A stretch of 64,000 nucleotides of DNA from Microtetraspora glauca (GTDB lineage Bacteria; Actinomycetota; Actinomycetes; Streptomycetales; Streptomycetaceae). The notes beneath the pieces are model-generated. The model did no database searches. It worked only from the letters and a program-made list of their open reading frames with translations, and had not been told where the DNA came from. Below, in pieces: positions 8,320 through 16,529 of this stretch (position 1 is the stretch's first letter; each line of letters begins with the position of its first letter). The stretch is from the NCBI GenBank assembly GCA_000721275.1, contig JOFO01000016.1:1-64000 (forward strand), read 5' to 3'. The translations under genes and the position numbers were made by a program.

Positions 8320-8699
8320 TGGCGGCACCTCCTCTCGTCATGACGGTCGACTCCCCCAGGGGTCCGGAAGGTTGCCCGGCTTGAGCAGATCCACACGAAC
8401 GAGTGAGTGTCTGCGGGCAGGGCGTGACCACAGGGAGCCTGCATTTCGCACAACGAGCGGCGCGGCACTTGGGTTACGCGCGAAAGATGATCGGACCAGT
8501 GCGTCATCGATGCGTCACCAACTGTGATGTGGGACGGGCAGTGGTGGCGTGGGGGGAGGTCTGCGGGTGAAGTACGCGTGAGGGGGACAAGTGGCTTCAC
8601 GGGGTCGGGGACGGGACCTGGGCAGGGGACGAGAGGGGTGGGAGGGGGGGAGAGGGAGGAGAAGACGAGGGGGGCGGCGGTCGGCGGCCCGCTGGGGGA
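8320..8699. other. Intergenic region between bldN and rsbN
   Basis: A 380-nt gap between bldN (upstream on the minus strand) and rsbN. It carries the rsbN ribosome-binding site, a putative BldN-dependent promoter and, nearer bldN, a strongly G-rich plus-strand stretch (8600-8700). No further reading frame is convincing. Confidence 0.6.
8450..8478 (-). promoter_or_regulatory. Putative sigma-BldN promoter of rsbN
   Basis: On the minus strand, CGTAAC (complement of 8473-8478) is followed after 17 nt by CGTTGT (complement of 8450-8455). As I recall it, the sigma-BldN consensus is CGTAAC and CGTTGA with about 16 nt between. The deduced start would leave a leader of about 120 nt before the rsbN GTG. 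This agrees with the published autoregulatory loop in which BldN activates its own anti-sigma gene. Confidence 0.65.
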
Positions 8700-9485
8700 C
8701 TAGCGGGCGTCTTCCGGGAGGAGCCGGGCGAGGGTGCGGACGGCCCGGTACTGGAGGGTCTTGATGGCGCCCTCGTTCTTCCCCATGACCCGCGCGGTCT
8801 CGGCGACCGACAGGCCCTGGAGGAAGCGGAGGGTCACGCACTCCTGCTGCTGGGGGTTGAGCCGGCGGACGGCGTCGAGGAGCGCGGCGTTGGAGAGGGA
8901 CTCGAGGACGGAGTCCTCCGGGCTGCGCTCGACCTCGTTGGCGTCGAGCATCTCGCCGGTGGTGACCTCCAGCCGGAAGCGGCTGGACTTGAAGTGGTCG
9001 GCGACCAGGTTGCGGGCGATGGTGACGAGCCAGGCGCCGAAGTCGCGGCCCTGCCAGGTGAAGGTGGAGATCCGGCGCAGGGCGCGCAGGAACGTCTCGC
9101 TGGTGAGGTCCTCCGCCGTCGCCTTCCCGCCGACGCGGTAGTAGATGTAGCGGTAGACGGTGTCGCTGTACTGGTCGTACAGCCTGCCGAACGCCTCGGC
9201 CTCGCCGGCCTGGGCGCGTTCCACCAGGTCCATCATGCGGGCGCTGTCGCTGTCGGCGGTGGGGCGTCGGGCGGTGGCCGGGTTCGCGGCACCCCCGCGC
9301 GCGCCCCGTCTGCCGACGGCGGCACCGCCGTCGGCCAGGGCATAGCAGGGGCCGGCGGGTGCCGGTGCGGCGAAGGCGAAGGCAGGACCGGCGTACGCGG
9401 TGGGGACGAAGCCACGCAAGTGGTCGAGGACCGTTGCGCGCAGCGTAGCCAGGCCCGAGGCGTCAACCCCGACGTGTGGGTACAC
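8700..9485 (-). CDS. bldN: Developmental ECF sigma factor BldN (AdsA)
   Basis: A 261-residue ECF sigma factor needed for aerial hyphae formation in streptomycetes (chaplin, rodlin and bldM transcription). Region 2 runs from about residue 85 (MMDLVERAQ) through the -10-binding part near YRYIYYR and TAEDLTSETFLRA. Region 4 is LNPQQQECVTLRF to EGAIKTLQYRA. An Ala/Gly/Pro-rich extension of about 83 residues precedes region 2, matching the pro-sequence of about 86 residues known from S. coelicolor BldN. The GTG at 9485 gives that length. The next gene downstream is rsbN. Confidence 0.95.
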   Translation of the reverse strand: MYPHVGVDASGLATLRATVLDHLRGFVPTAYAGPAFAFAAPAPAGPCYALADGGAAVGRRGARGGAANPATARRPTADSDSARMMDLVERAQAGEAEAFGRLYDQYSDTVYRYIYYRVGGKATAEDLTSETFLRALRRISTFTWQGRDFGAWLVTIARNLVADHFKSSRFRLEVTTGEMLDANEVERSPEDSVLESLSNAALLDAVRRLNPQQQECVTLRFLQGLSVAETARVMGKNEGAIKTLQYRAVRTLARLLPEDAR

Positions 9486-9903
9486 GGGACTCCCAGAGGC
9501 AGAGCTTCCATCACGTGCAGTGCGGATCCGTTCACTCGTCGTGGCGACGGGAGGGTTCCGCTGTGCGTCTGAGGAGAATAACGCTTCGTACAGGCAGCGC
9601 TACACCCAGTTGCCTAAATCACCGATTACGTCGCTTCGGTTATAGGTTGCGGGCGCATCAAGTCGCAGTTGGTGACCGGTTATTGATCGATTGGCTTCCG
9701 AGTGTGACTGCGTCGGCGTTGCGTTGTGCTCATGTACGGGCGAGGGGAGTGATCCCGGCCGGTCCTGGGTAAGGGCGCGGGAATGCCCGGGAGTTCCGGG
9801 GCGCGCGACTGTTCGACCACGGACGGGTGAGTCCCCCTGGTCCGTGGTTGTCGCAGATGATCGCAGCCGAAACGTATCGGCAGAGCGGCGTCGGCCGGGC
9901 GGT
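9486..9903. other. bldN upstream region
   Basis: A 418-nt non-coding stretch between the end of the HAD-IB gene and the bldN start, both on the minus strand. It must hold the bldN promoter and probably developmental repressor sites such as those for BldD. It is locally AT-richer around 9570-9690 than the rest of the window. I could not place a specific operator with confidence. Confidence 0.5.
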
Positions 9904-10872
9904 TCAGCGGCGCCGGCGGTGCAGCGCGACCGCGGCGGCCGTGCCGCCCGCGACGGCGCCGAGGCCCGCGGCGGCCGGGATGCCGATCTTCGCCGCCTTG
10001 CGGCCGGTCCGGTAGTCGCGCAGCCGCCAGTCGCGGTCCCGGGCGTGCCGGCGCAGCTTGGTGTCCGGGTTGATCGCGTACGGGTGGCCGACGAGCGAGA
10101 GCATCGGGATGTCGTTGTGCGAGTCGCTGTACGCGGCGCAGCGGGCGAGGTCCAGGTCCTCGGCGGCGGCCAGCGCCCGTACCGCCTCGGCCTTGGCCGG
10201 GCCGTGCAGCAGCTCGCCGACCAGCCGGCCGGTGTAGACGCCGTCCACCGACTCGGCGACGGTGCCGAGGGCGCCGGTGAGGCCGAGGCGGCGGGCGATG
10301 ATCGTGGCCGTCTCGACCGGGGCGGCCGTCACCAGCCAGACCTTCTGGCCGGCGTCGAGGTGGGCCTGGGCCAGGGCGCGGGTGCCCGGCCAGATCCGGT
10401 CGGCCATGTACTCGTCGTAGATCTCCTCGCCGATCGACATCAGTTCGGAGACGCGGTGGCCCTTGACGATGGAGAGTGCGCTGTCGCGGGCCTCCTGCAT
10501 GTGGGCCGGGTCCTCGACGCCGGCCAGCCGGAACCAGATCTGCGCCCAGGCGAAGCGGGCGAGTTCGCGGCGCTGGAAGAACTTCCGCTTGTACAGGCCG
10601 CGGCCGAAGTGGAAGATCGCGGCGCCCTGCATCACGGTGTTGTCGAGGTCGAAGAAGGCGGCCGCGCGCACGTCGCCGACGACGGGGAACTCCGCTTCCT
10701 CCGGCGCGGTTTCGGCGGCCTTCGCCGCTTCGAGGGCAGCTGCCTCCGCCTCCCTCTCCTGTTCCAGCTGGAGCGAGGTCTTGCGGGCCGCCTCGGCGGC
10801 GGCCTCGCCTGCCAGGACGCTGCGCGCGGTGGCGGAGCGCCTACGGGGGGTGAGCCATCCCAGAGCGGCCAT
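9904..10872 (-). CDS. HAD-IB family hydrolase (phosphoserine phosphatase-like)
   Basis: A 322-residue protein of HAD subfamily IB. The nucleophile motif [11 protein letters not shown] (about residues 71-81) has both aspartates, VTAAP is motif II, and [11 protein letters not shown] is the acidic motif with its DxxND. A hydrophobic segment near the C terminus ([20 protein letters not shown]) ending in HRRRR suggests a C-terminal membrane tail. The first 65 residues are Ala/Glu-rich and probably helical. Members are often called SerB-like or inhibition-of-morphological-differentiation phosphatases, and its position next to bldN fits this loosely. The ATG at 10872 follows a leaderless -10. Confidence 0.86.
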   Translation of the reverse strand: MAALGWLTPRRRSATARSVLAGEAAAEAARKTSLQLEQEREAEAAALEAAKAAETAPEEAEFPVVGDVRAAAFFDLDNTVMQGAAIFHFGRGLYKRKFFQRRELARFAWAQIWFRLAGVEDPAHMQEARDSALSIVKGHRVSELMSIGEEIYDEYMADRIWPGTRALAQAHLDAGQKVWLVTAAPVETATIIARRLGLTGALGTVAESVDGVYTGRLVGELLHGPAKAEAVRALAAAEDLDLARCAAYSDSHNDIPMLSLVGHPYAINPDTKLRRHARDRDWRLRDYRTGRKAAKIGIPAAAGLGAVAGGTAAAVALHRRRR

Positions 10873-10878
10873 GCTTGG

Positions 10879-10884
10879 AGCATA
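10879..10884 (-). promoter_or_regulatory. -10 element of a leaderless promoter for the HAD-IB gene
   Basis: On the minus strand TATGCT lies 6 nt before the ATG (10872). No ribosome-binding site is present. Confidence 0.55.
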
Positions 10885-10973
10885 GCCAGTCTGTTCGGTC
10901 CTTCCCGACTTGTGGGGATGCCGTCGTGTGAACAGTGCGGGTCCCCGCCGTGGCGGGGCGGACAATGGGCGGC

Positions 10974-11255
10974 ATGTTCGGACGTACGAAGAAGAAGGAC
11001 GCGGTCCGGGATCCGGCCGCGCGGACCGTGACGCTGATCGGGAAGCCGGGGTGCCACCTCTGCGACGACGCCCGGGCGGTGATCGAGGCCGTCTGCGCCG
11101 AGACCGGGGCGCGCTGGGAGGAGCGGGACATCCTCCAGGACGAGGCGCTGTACCGGGAGTACTGGGAGCAGATTCCGGTCGTCCTGGTCGACGGCGAGCA
11201 GCACACGTTCTGGCGGGTGGACGCCGACCGGCTCCGGCGCGAACTGGGTGCGTGA
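10974..11255 (+). CDS. Glutaredoxin family protein
   Basis: A 93-residue thioredoxin-fold protein. [18 protein letters not shown] (from about residue 19) carries a CxxC redox motif (CHLC), and [11 protein letters not shown] supplies the cis-proline. It is a glutaredoxin-like dithiol oxidoreductase of the DUF836 type. Actinobacteria lack glutathione, so mycothiol or another reductant is likely (inference). The ATG at 10974 is chosen. An in-frame ATG at 10965 would add three residues. It is divergent from the HAD-IB gene and lies just before rex, which fits the redox theme of the region. Confidence 0.85.
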   Translation: MFGRTKKKDAVRDPAARTVTLIGKPGCHLCDDARAVIEAVCAETGARWEERDILQDEALYREYWEQIPVVLVDGEQHTFWRVDADRLRRELGA

Positions 11256-11433
11256 CCGAAAGCCGGTTACCATCGTGGACGTTTTGTTGGCATTCGGGGG
11301 CCACGTCGTGAGGAGTGTGTACGGCTTTGCCCCCTTCGGGATCTCAACGCGTCGCGCCCCGCGGCGGTTCCACGACGGCGAGAACCAGCCGCGTGACCCC
11401 GGTCACTTTGGGCAGACAAAACGGACACCATCT

Positions 11434-11462
11434 TTGTGCACGCGTTCACAAAGACATAGCCT
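11434..11462 (+). promoter_or_regulatory. rex promoter, -35 and -10 elements
   Basis: TTGTGC (11434-11439) and TAGCCT (11457-11462) are 17 nt apart, in agreement with a principal-sigma-factor promoter. The predicted start gives a leader of about 60 nt before the rex GTG. The Rex operator covers the -35 and part of the spacer. Confidence 0.65.
11435..11450 (+). promoter_or_regulatory. Rex operator (ROP) controlling rex-hemACD
   Basis: TGTGCACGCGTTCACA differs at one position from the palindromic Rex operator TGTGAACGCGTTCACA. The dyad extends two further bases on each side as TT and AA. Rex binds when NADH/NAD+ is low and releases when NADH rises. The site overlaps the -35 element, so binding would exclude RNA polymerase. 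Autoregulation of rex-hemACD by Rex is published for S. coelicolor. Confidence 0.9.
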
Positions 11463-11527
11463 GCATTCGACGGGGCGGTCCTGGGACGCATGGCCGCCTG
11501 CAGCCCCGCTCATCCCGCAGGAGCACC

Positions 11528-12316
11528 GTGGCAACTGGCCGAACTCACCGACCGGCGACCCGTAGCCGAGGAATCCCCGAGGCCACCGTCGCCCGCCTTC
11601 CGCTGTATCTGCGCGCCCTGACCGCGCTGTCGGAGCGCTCCGTACCCACGGTCTCCTCGGAGGAGCTCGCGGCCGCGGCCGGCGTCAACTCCGCGAAGCT
11701 GCGCAAGGACTTCAGCTACCTCGGCTCGTACGGCACCCGCGGTGTCGGCTACGACGTCGAGTACCTCGTCTACCAGATCTCCCGCGAGCTCGGCCTGACC
11801 CAGGACTGGCCCGTCGTGATCGTCGGCATCGGCAACCTCGGCGCCGCGCTCGCCGGTTACGGCGGTTTCGCCTCCCGCGGCTTCCGCGTGGCCGCGCTCA
11901 TCGACGCCGACCCCGCGATGACCGGCAGGCCGGTCGCCGGGATCCCCGTCCAGCACAGCGACGACCTGGAGAAGATCATCGCCGAGGACGGCGTCTCCAT
12001 CGGCGTCATCGCGACCCCGGCGGGCGTCGCCCAGCAGGTCTGCGACCGCCTCGTCGCGGCCGGCGTCACCTCCATCCTCAACTTCGCCCCGACCGTGCTC
12101 TCCGTGCCGGACGGCGTCGACGTGCGCAAGGTGGACCTCTCCATCGAGCTCCAGATCCTCGCCTTCCACGAGCAGCGGAAGGCCGGCGAGGAGCCCGGCG
12201 ACGACTCCGCCGCCCCGGCCGCCGCGCCCGTGGTGCCGCAGGCCGCGACCCGTACCACCGCCGAGAGCGGCCGCAAGGGACCCGACGGGGACGTCCCCGC
12301 GGTGATGCCGGCATGA
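11528..12316 (+). CDS. rex: Redox-sensing transcriptional repressor Rex
   Basis: A 262-residue repressor that senses the NADH/NAD+ ratio. The N-terminal winged helix (about residues 15-80) includes ERSVPTVSSEELAAAAGVNS and the recognition region SAKLRKDFSYLG. The C-terminal Rossmann domain has the dinucleotide motif VGIGNLGAALAGYGGF (about residue 99) and LIDADP. A short disordered Ala/Pro tail follows. The GTG at 11528 is chosen from the family's standard N terminus and the upstream promoter, over a much longer in-frame opening from 11315. Its TGA overlaps the hemA ATG by 4 nt, so translation is coupled. Confidence 0.96.
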   Translation: MATGRTHRPATRSRGIPEATVARLPLYLRALTALSERSVPTVSSEELAAAAGVNSAKLRKDFSYLGSYGTRGVGYDVEYLVYQISRELGLTQDWPVVIVGIGNLGAALAGYGGFASRGFRVAALIDADPAMTGRPVAGIPVQHSDDLEKIIAEDGVSIGVIATPAGVAQQVCDRLVAAGVTSILNFAPTVLSVPDGVDVRKVDLSIELQILAFHEQRKAGEEPGDDSAAPAAAPVVPQAATRTTAESGRKGPDGDVPAVMPA

Positions 12317-13668
12317 GCCTCCTCGTCGTCGGGCTGAGCCACCGCAGCGCCCCCGTCTCCATCCTGGAGCGGGCCTCGCTGCCCTCGGACACCCAGGCCA
12401 AGCTCCTCCAGGACACCCTCGCCGCCGAACCGGCCGCCGAGGCCACCGTCCTCGCCACCTGCAACCGCATCGAGCTCTACGCCGACGTGGACAAGTTCCA
12501 CGCCGGGGTCGCCGAGCTGTCCACGCTCCTCGCCCAGCACAGCGGCGTCGGCCTGGAGGAGCTCACCCCGTACCTCTACGTGCACTACGAGGACCGGGCC
12601 GTCCACCACCTCTTCTCGGTGGCCTGCGGCCTGGACTCCATGGTCGTCGGCGAGGGCCAGATCCTCGGCCAGATCAAGGACGCCCTCGCCCTCGGCCAGG
12701 ACCTGCACACCGCGGGACGGCTCCTCAACGACCTCTTCCAGCAGGCCCTGCGGGTCGGCAAGCGCGCCCACAGCGAGACCGGCATCGACCGGGCCGGGCA
12801 GTCGCTCGTCACCTTCGGCCTGGAGCAGCTCGCCCAGGACACCCCCGTCGAGGACTGGGCGCGCGGCAAGAGGGCCCTGGTCATCGGCGCCGGCTCCATG
12901 TCGTCGCTGGCCGCCGCGACCCTCGCCCGGGCCGGCGTCGCCGAGATCGTCATCGCCAACCGCACCCTCGCCCGCGCCGAGCGGCTCGCCGAGATCCTCC
13001 GCGAGCCCGGGGGCACGGGCGTGGCCGCGCGCGCGGCCGAGATGGTTGCCGTCGGCGACGAACTCGGCCGGGCGGACGTCGTCGTCTCCTGCACCGGCGC
13101 CACCGGGCTCGTCCTCGGCGGCGACGCGATCGAGGCCGCCGCCGCGGGCCGCGACGACACCCTGTACCTGCTCGACCTCGCCATGCCCCGCGACATCGAC
13201 GCCGCCGCCCACCGGATCCCCGGCGTCCGGCTCGTCGACATCGAGTCGCTGGCCGACGCCTCCGCCGACGCCCCGATGGCCAACGACGTCGACCAGGTCC
13301 GCGGCATCGTCTCCGACGAGGTCGCCGCCTTCGGCGCCGCCCAGCGCGCCGCCCACATCACCCCCACCGTGGTCGCCCTGCGCACCATGGCCGCCGACGT
13401 GGTGGCCAGCGAGGTCGCCCGCCTCGAAGGCCGCCTCCCCGGCCTCGACGAGAAGCAGCGCGCCGAGATCACCCAGACCGTGCGCCGCGTCGTCGACAAG
13501 CTCCTGCACGCGCCGACCGTGCGGGTCAAGCAGCTCGCCAGCGAGCCCGGCGGCGCCGGGTACGCGGACGCGCTGCGGACACTCTTCGACCTCGACCCGG
13601 AGACGGTGGCGTCCGTCTCCAGGGCCGACCTGAATGACGCCGACGTCAAGAACCGAGGGCGAGTATGA
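12313..13668 (+). CDS. hemA: Glutamyl-tRNA reductase
   Basis: A 451-residue enzyme that reduces glutamyl-tRNA(Glu) to glutamate-1-semialdehyde with NADPH, the first committed step of C5-pathway haem synthesis. Cys50 in ATCNRIELY is the catalytic thiol, VVGEGQILGQIKDA is the family signature, and ALVIGAGSMSSLAA opens the NADPH-binding Rossmann domain near residue 190. The C-terminal helices form the dimerisation domain. The product goes to HemL, encoded 25 kb away at 38,988. It is overlapped by 4 nt by both rex and hemC, so it belongs to the Rex-controlled operon. Confidence 0.97.
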   Translation: MSLLVVGLSHRSAPVSILERASLPSDTQAKLLQDTLAAEPAAEATVLATCNRIELYADVDKFHAGVAELSTLLAQHSGVGLEELTPYLYVHYEDRAVHHLFSVACGLDSMVVGEGQILGQIKDALALGQDLHTAGRLLNDLFQQALRVGKRAHSETGIDRAGQSLVTFGLEQLAQDTPVEDWARGKRALVIGAGSMSSLAAATLARAGVAEIVIANRTLARAERLAEILREPGGTGVAARAAEMVAVGDELGRADVVVSCTGATGLVLGGDAIEAAAAGRDDTLYLLDLAMPRDIDAAAHRIPGVRLVDIESLADASADAPMANDVDQVRGIVSDEVAAFGAAQRAAHITPTVVALRTMAADVVASEVARLEGRLPGLDEKQRAEITQTVRRVVDKLLHAPTVRVKQLASEPGGAGYADALRTLFDLDPETVASVSRADLNDADVKNRGRV

Positions 13669-14651
13669 CCGAGAGGGCACTGAGGCTCGGGACCAGGCGC
13701 AGCAAGCTCGCCATGGCCCAGTCCGGGCACGTGGCCGACGCCGTCCGGCAGGCGACCGGCCGGCCCGTCGAGCTCGTGGAGACCACCACGTACGGGGACA
13801 CCTCCCGTGAGCACCTCGCGCAGATCGGCGGCACCGGCGTCTTCGTCGCCGCGCTGCGCGACGCGCTGCTCGACGGCGAGGTCGACTTCGCCGTGCACTC
13901 CCTGAAGGACCTGCCGACGGCCCAGCACCCCCAGCTGGTGCTGGCCGCGATCCCGCGCCGCGAGGACCCGCGCGACGTCCTCATCGCCGGCGGCGGCCTG
14001 TCGCTCGACCGGCTGCCCGCGGGCGCCCGCGTCGGCACCGGCTCGCCACGCCGCATGGCCCAGCTGCACGCGTACGCCCGCAGCCACGGCCTCGACCTGA
14101 CCTGCGTGCCGATCCGCGGCAACGTCGACACCCGCGTCGGCTACGTCCGCAAGGGCGAGCTCGACGCCGTCGTCCTCGCCGCGGCCGGACTCAACCGCAT
14201 CGGCGGCACCGAGGAGCTCCTCGACGGCCTGTCGGCCCAGCCGCTGCCGGTCGACTCCGTGCTGCCCGCCCCCGGCCAGGGTGCCCTGGCCGTCGAATGC
14301 CTGGCGTCGAACACCGACCTCGTCGCCGCGCTCTCCGCTCTCGACGACCCGCGCACGCGGGCCGCCGTGACCGCCGAGCGATCCCTGCTCGCCGCCCTGG
14401 AGGCCGGCTGCAGCGCGCCCGTGGGCGCGCTCGCCGACATCCTCGCCGACGGCCCCGGTCACGGGCAGGTTGTCACCGAAATGCGCCTGCGCGGCGTCGT
14501 CGGCACCACCGACGGTTCCACGCTGGTGCAGCTGTCCACCACCGGCCCCGTGCCCACCTCGCACGACGAGGCGGCGGCGCTCGGACGCGAACTCGCGGCC
14601 GAGATGCTCGCCAAGGGCGCGGCCGGTCTTATGGGGGAGCGAGCACTTTGA
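13665..14651 (+). CDS. hemC: Hydroxymethylbilane synthase (porphobilinogen deaminase)
   Basis: A 328-residue cytosolic enzyme that polymerises four porphobilinogens into hydroxymethylbilane. The opening LRLGTRRSKLAMAQS is typical, with GTGSPRRMAQL and IRGNVDTR supplying the arginines that bind the growing chain. Cys249 in LEAGCSAPVGA carries the dipyrromethane cofactor. ATGA overlaps the hemA stop, and its own TGA overlaps the TTG start of hemD, so the genes are tightly coupled. Confidence 0.97.
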   Translation: MTERALRLGTRRSKLAMAQSGHVADAVRQATGRPVELVETTTYGDTSREHLAQIGGTGVFVAALRDALLDGEVDFAVHSLKDLPTAQHPQLVLAAIPRREDPRDVLIAGGGLSLDRLPAGARVGTGSPRRMAQLHAYARSHGLDLTCVPIRGNVDTRVGYVRKGELDAVVLAAAGLNRIGGTEELLDGLSAQPLPVDSVLPAPGQGALAVECLASNTDLVAALSALDDPRTRAAVTAERSLLAALEAGCSAPVGALADILADGPGHGQVVTEMRLRGVVGTTDGSTLVQLSTTGPVPTSHDEAAALGRELAAEMLAKGAAGLMGERAL

Positions 14652-16318
14652 ACCCCACCAGCCCGACCACCAGCCCCGTGTCCCCCGTCTTCGCGGGCCA
14701 CGGCCACGTCACCTTCCTCGGCGCAGGCCCGGGCGACCCCGGGCTCCTGACCCTCAGGGCCGTCGAGGCCCTGGCCGGAGCGGACGTCCTGATCGCCGAG
14801 CCGGAGGTCCTCGACGTCGTCCGCGGGCATGCGCGCGCGGGGGTGAGCACGCCTGAGCTGACGGTTGTTGACGAGGCGTCAACAGCCGCCGGTGTCCCCG
14901 TGTTGAGGGATGCGGCCAATCTTGTCATGGAGGCCGCGCGCGGCGGCAGGCGGGTCGTCCGTGCGGTGACCGGCGACCCCGGCCTCGACGGGAACGCCGG
15001 CGCCGAGATGCTCGCCTGCGCCGCCGAGGGCATCCCCTTCGAGGTGGTGCCGGGCGTCGCCAACGCGGTCGGCGTCCCCGCGTACGCCGGTGTGCCGCTC
15101 CGCGACGAGCAGGGCACCGACGTCCGCTTCGTCGACGCGCGGACCGCCGACGACCGGTGCTGGGCCGAGGTCGGCGCCTCCGACGGCACCGTCGTCGTCT
15201 CCACCTCGCTCGACGCGGTCGCCGCGGCGGCCGGTGAACTGGTGGCGGCGGGCCGTAAGCCGGACACCCCGCTCACCGTCACCATCGCCGGCACGACCAC
15301 CCGCCAGCGGACCTGGACCGCGACCCTCGGGACGATCGCCCAGGTCTTCAAGCAGGGCAAGGTGCTGCCGTCGCCCGAGGGCCACCGGCCGGTGATAGCC
15401 GTGGTCGGCGAGCGCAGCGCCCCGGCGCAGCGGGACCAGCTCTCCTGGTTCGAGTCGAAGCCGCTCTTCGGCTGGCGGGTCCTCGTGCCGCGCACCAAGG
15501 AGCAGGCCGCGTCGCTCTCCGACCAGCTGCGCTCCTACGGCGCCGTGCCGCACGAGGTGCCGACCATCGCGGTCGAGCCGCCGCGGACCCCGCAGCAGAT
15601 GGAGCGGGCCGTGAAGGGCCTCGTCACCGGCCGGTACGAGTGGATCGCCTTCACCTCGGTGAACGCGGTCAAGGCCGTCCGCGAGAAGTTCGAGGAGTAC
15701 GGGCTCGACGCCCGCGCCTTCGCCGGCATCAAGGTCGCCGCGGTGGGCGAGCAGACGGCCGCCGCGCTGGTCGACTTCGGCGTGAAGCCGGACCTCGTGC
15801 CGAGCGGCGAGCAGTCCGCGGCGGGGCTGCTGGAGGACTGGCCGCCGTACGACCCGGTCTTCGACCCGATCGACCGCGTCTTCCTGCCGCGCGCCGACAT
15901 CGCGACCGAGACGCTGGTCGCGGGGCTCATCGAGCTCGGCTGGGAGGTCGACGACGTCACCGCCTACCGGACCGTGCGCGCGTCGCCGCCGCCGGCGGAC
16001 ACCCGCGAGGCGATCAAGGGCGGCGGCTTCGACGCGGTGCTGTTCACGTCGTCGTCCACCGTGCGGAACCTCGTCGGCATCGCCGGCAAGCCGCACAACG
16101 TGACCGTCATCGCCTGCATCGGCCCGGCCACCGCCAAGACGGCCGAGGAGCACGGGCTGCGGGTCGACGTGCTGTCGCCCGAGCCGTCCGTCCACAAGCT
16201 GGCGGAGGCGCTGGCGGAGTTCGGCATCCGGCGGCGCGAGGCGGCGCTGGAGGCGGGCGACCCCGTGACGCGGCCCAGCGAGCGGCGCCCGGGCGCGCGG
16301 CGGCGACGGACGACGTGA
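14648..16318 (+). CDS. hemD: HemD: SUMT-like domain fused to uroporphyrinogen-III synthase
   Basis: A 556-residue two-domain protein. Residues about 20-260 resemble a uroporphyrinogen-III C-methyltransferase and retain FLGAGPGDPGLLTLRA. However, the usual GGDPxxFGRGGEE block is replaced by TGDPGLDGNAGAE, and the DxL(V/I) segment is missing, so methyltransferase activity is doubtful. Residues about 280-525 form uroporphyrinogen-III synthase (FGWRVLVPRTKEQA to FTSSSTVRNLVG), which cyclises hydroxymethylbilane. The C terminus is basic and disordered. The TTG start at 14648 forms a TTGA overlap with the hemC stop. The preceding GGGGGAGCGAG is a good ribosome-binding site, and there is no better start. 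Confidence 0.93.
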   Translation: MNPTSPTTSPVSPVFAGHGHVTFLGAGPGDPGLLTLRAVEALAGADVLIAEPEVLDVVRGHARAGVSTPELTVVDEASTAAGVPVLRDAANLVMEAARGGRRVVRAVTGDPGLDGNAGAEMLACAAEGIPFEVVPGVANAVGVPAYAGVPLRDEQGTDVRFVDARTADDRCWAEVGASDGTVVVSTSLDAVAAAAGELVAAGRKPDTPLTVTIAGTTTRQRTWTATLGTIAQVFKQGKVLPSPEGHRPVIAVVGERSAPAQRDQLSWFESKPLFGWRVLVPRTKEQAASLSDQLRSYGAVPHEVPTIAVEPPRTPQQMERAVKGLVTGRYEWIAFTSVNAVKAVREKFEEYGLDARAFAGIKVAAVGEQTAAALVDFGVKPDLVPSGEQSAAGLLEDWPPYDPVFDPIDRVFLPRADIATETLVAGLIELGWEVDDVTAYRTVRASPPPADTREAIKGGGFDAVLFTSSSTVRNLVGIAGKPHNVTVIACIGPATAKTAEEHGLRVDVLSPEPSVHKLAEALAEFGIRRREAALEAGDPVTRPSERRPGARRRRTT

Positions 16319-16349
16319 CGCGGTCGCAGGTGTAGTGGTCTGTACGCGG

Positions 16350-16394
16350 CGCCCCCGGCGCGGGTCCCCCTGAGGGGGCCGGCGGCGGGGGCGT
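16350..16394 (+). terminator. Long imperfect hairpin between hemD and hemB
   Basis: Arms 16350-16370 and 16374-16394 pair over 21 bases with four mismatches around a TGA loop. No T run follows, so it may be an intrinsic terminator of the GC-rich type or a processing site ending the rex-hemACD transcript. Confidence 0.5.
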
Positions 16395-16517
16395 CGGCGT
16401 TTCGGCGTGGGGGGCGGATGGGTGCGTCGGCGTGGGGGCGTTTCGGGGCGTCGGTGGCGGGCCGGCGGGCCGGCGGACGGCAACAGGGTGTCGGTAAGTG
16501 CGGGGTCGGGGCGGGCG

Positions 16518-16523
16518 TAGATT
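16518..16523 (+). promoter_or_regulatory. -10 element of a leaderless promoter for hemB
   Basis: TAGATT ends 6 nt before the hemB ATG (16530), so hemB probably has its own promoter independent of rex-hemACD. Confidence 0.6.
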
Positions 16524-16529
16524 CGTGGG

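Noticed and set aside
9486..9903. BldD operator upstream of bldN
   Set aside because: Several partial GTGAC/TTAC motifs are present, but none is a convincing match to the consensus by eye. It was left as an unresolved region.
11857..13680. Long minus-strand frame (607 codons) opposite rex and hemA
   Set aside because: Shadow of the hemA third-position bias. The translation has no recognisable motifs and would be antisense to a conserved operon.
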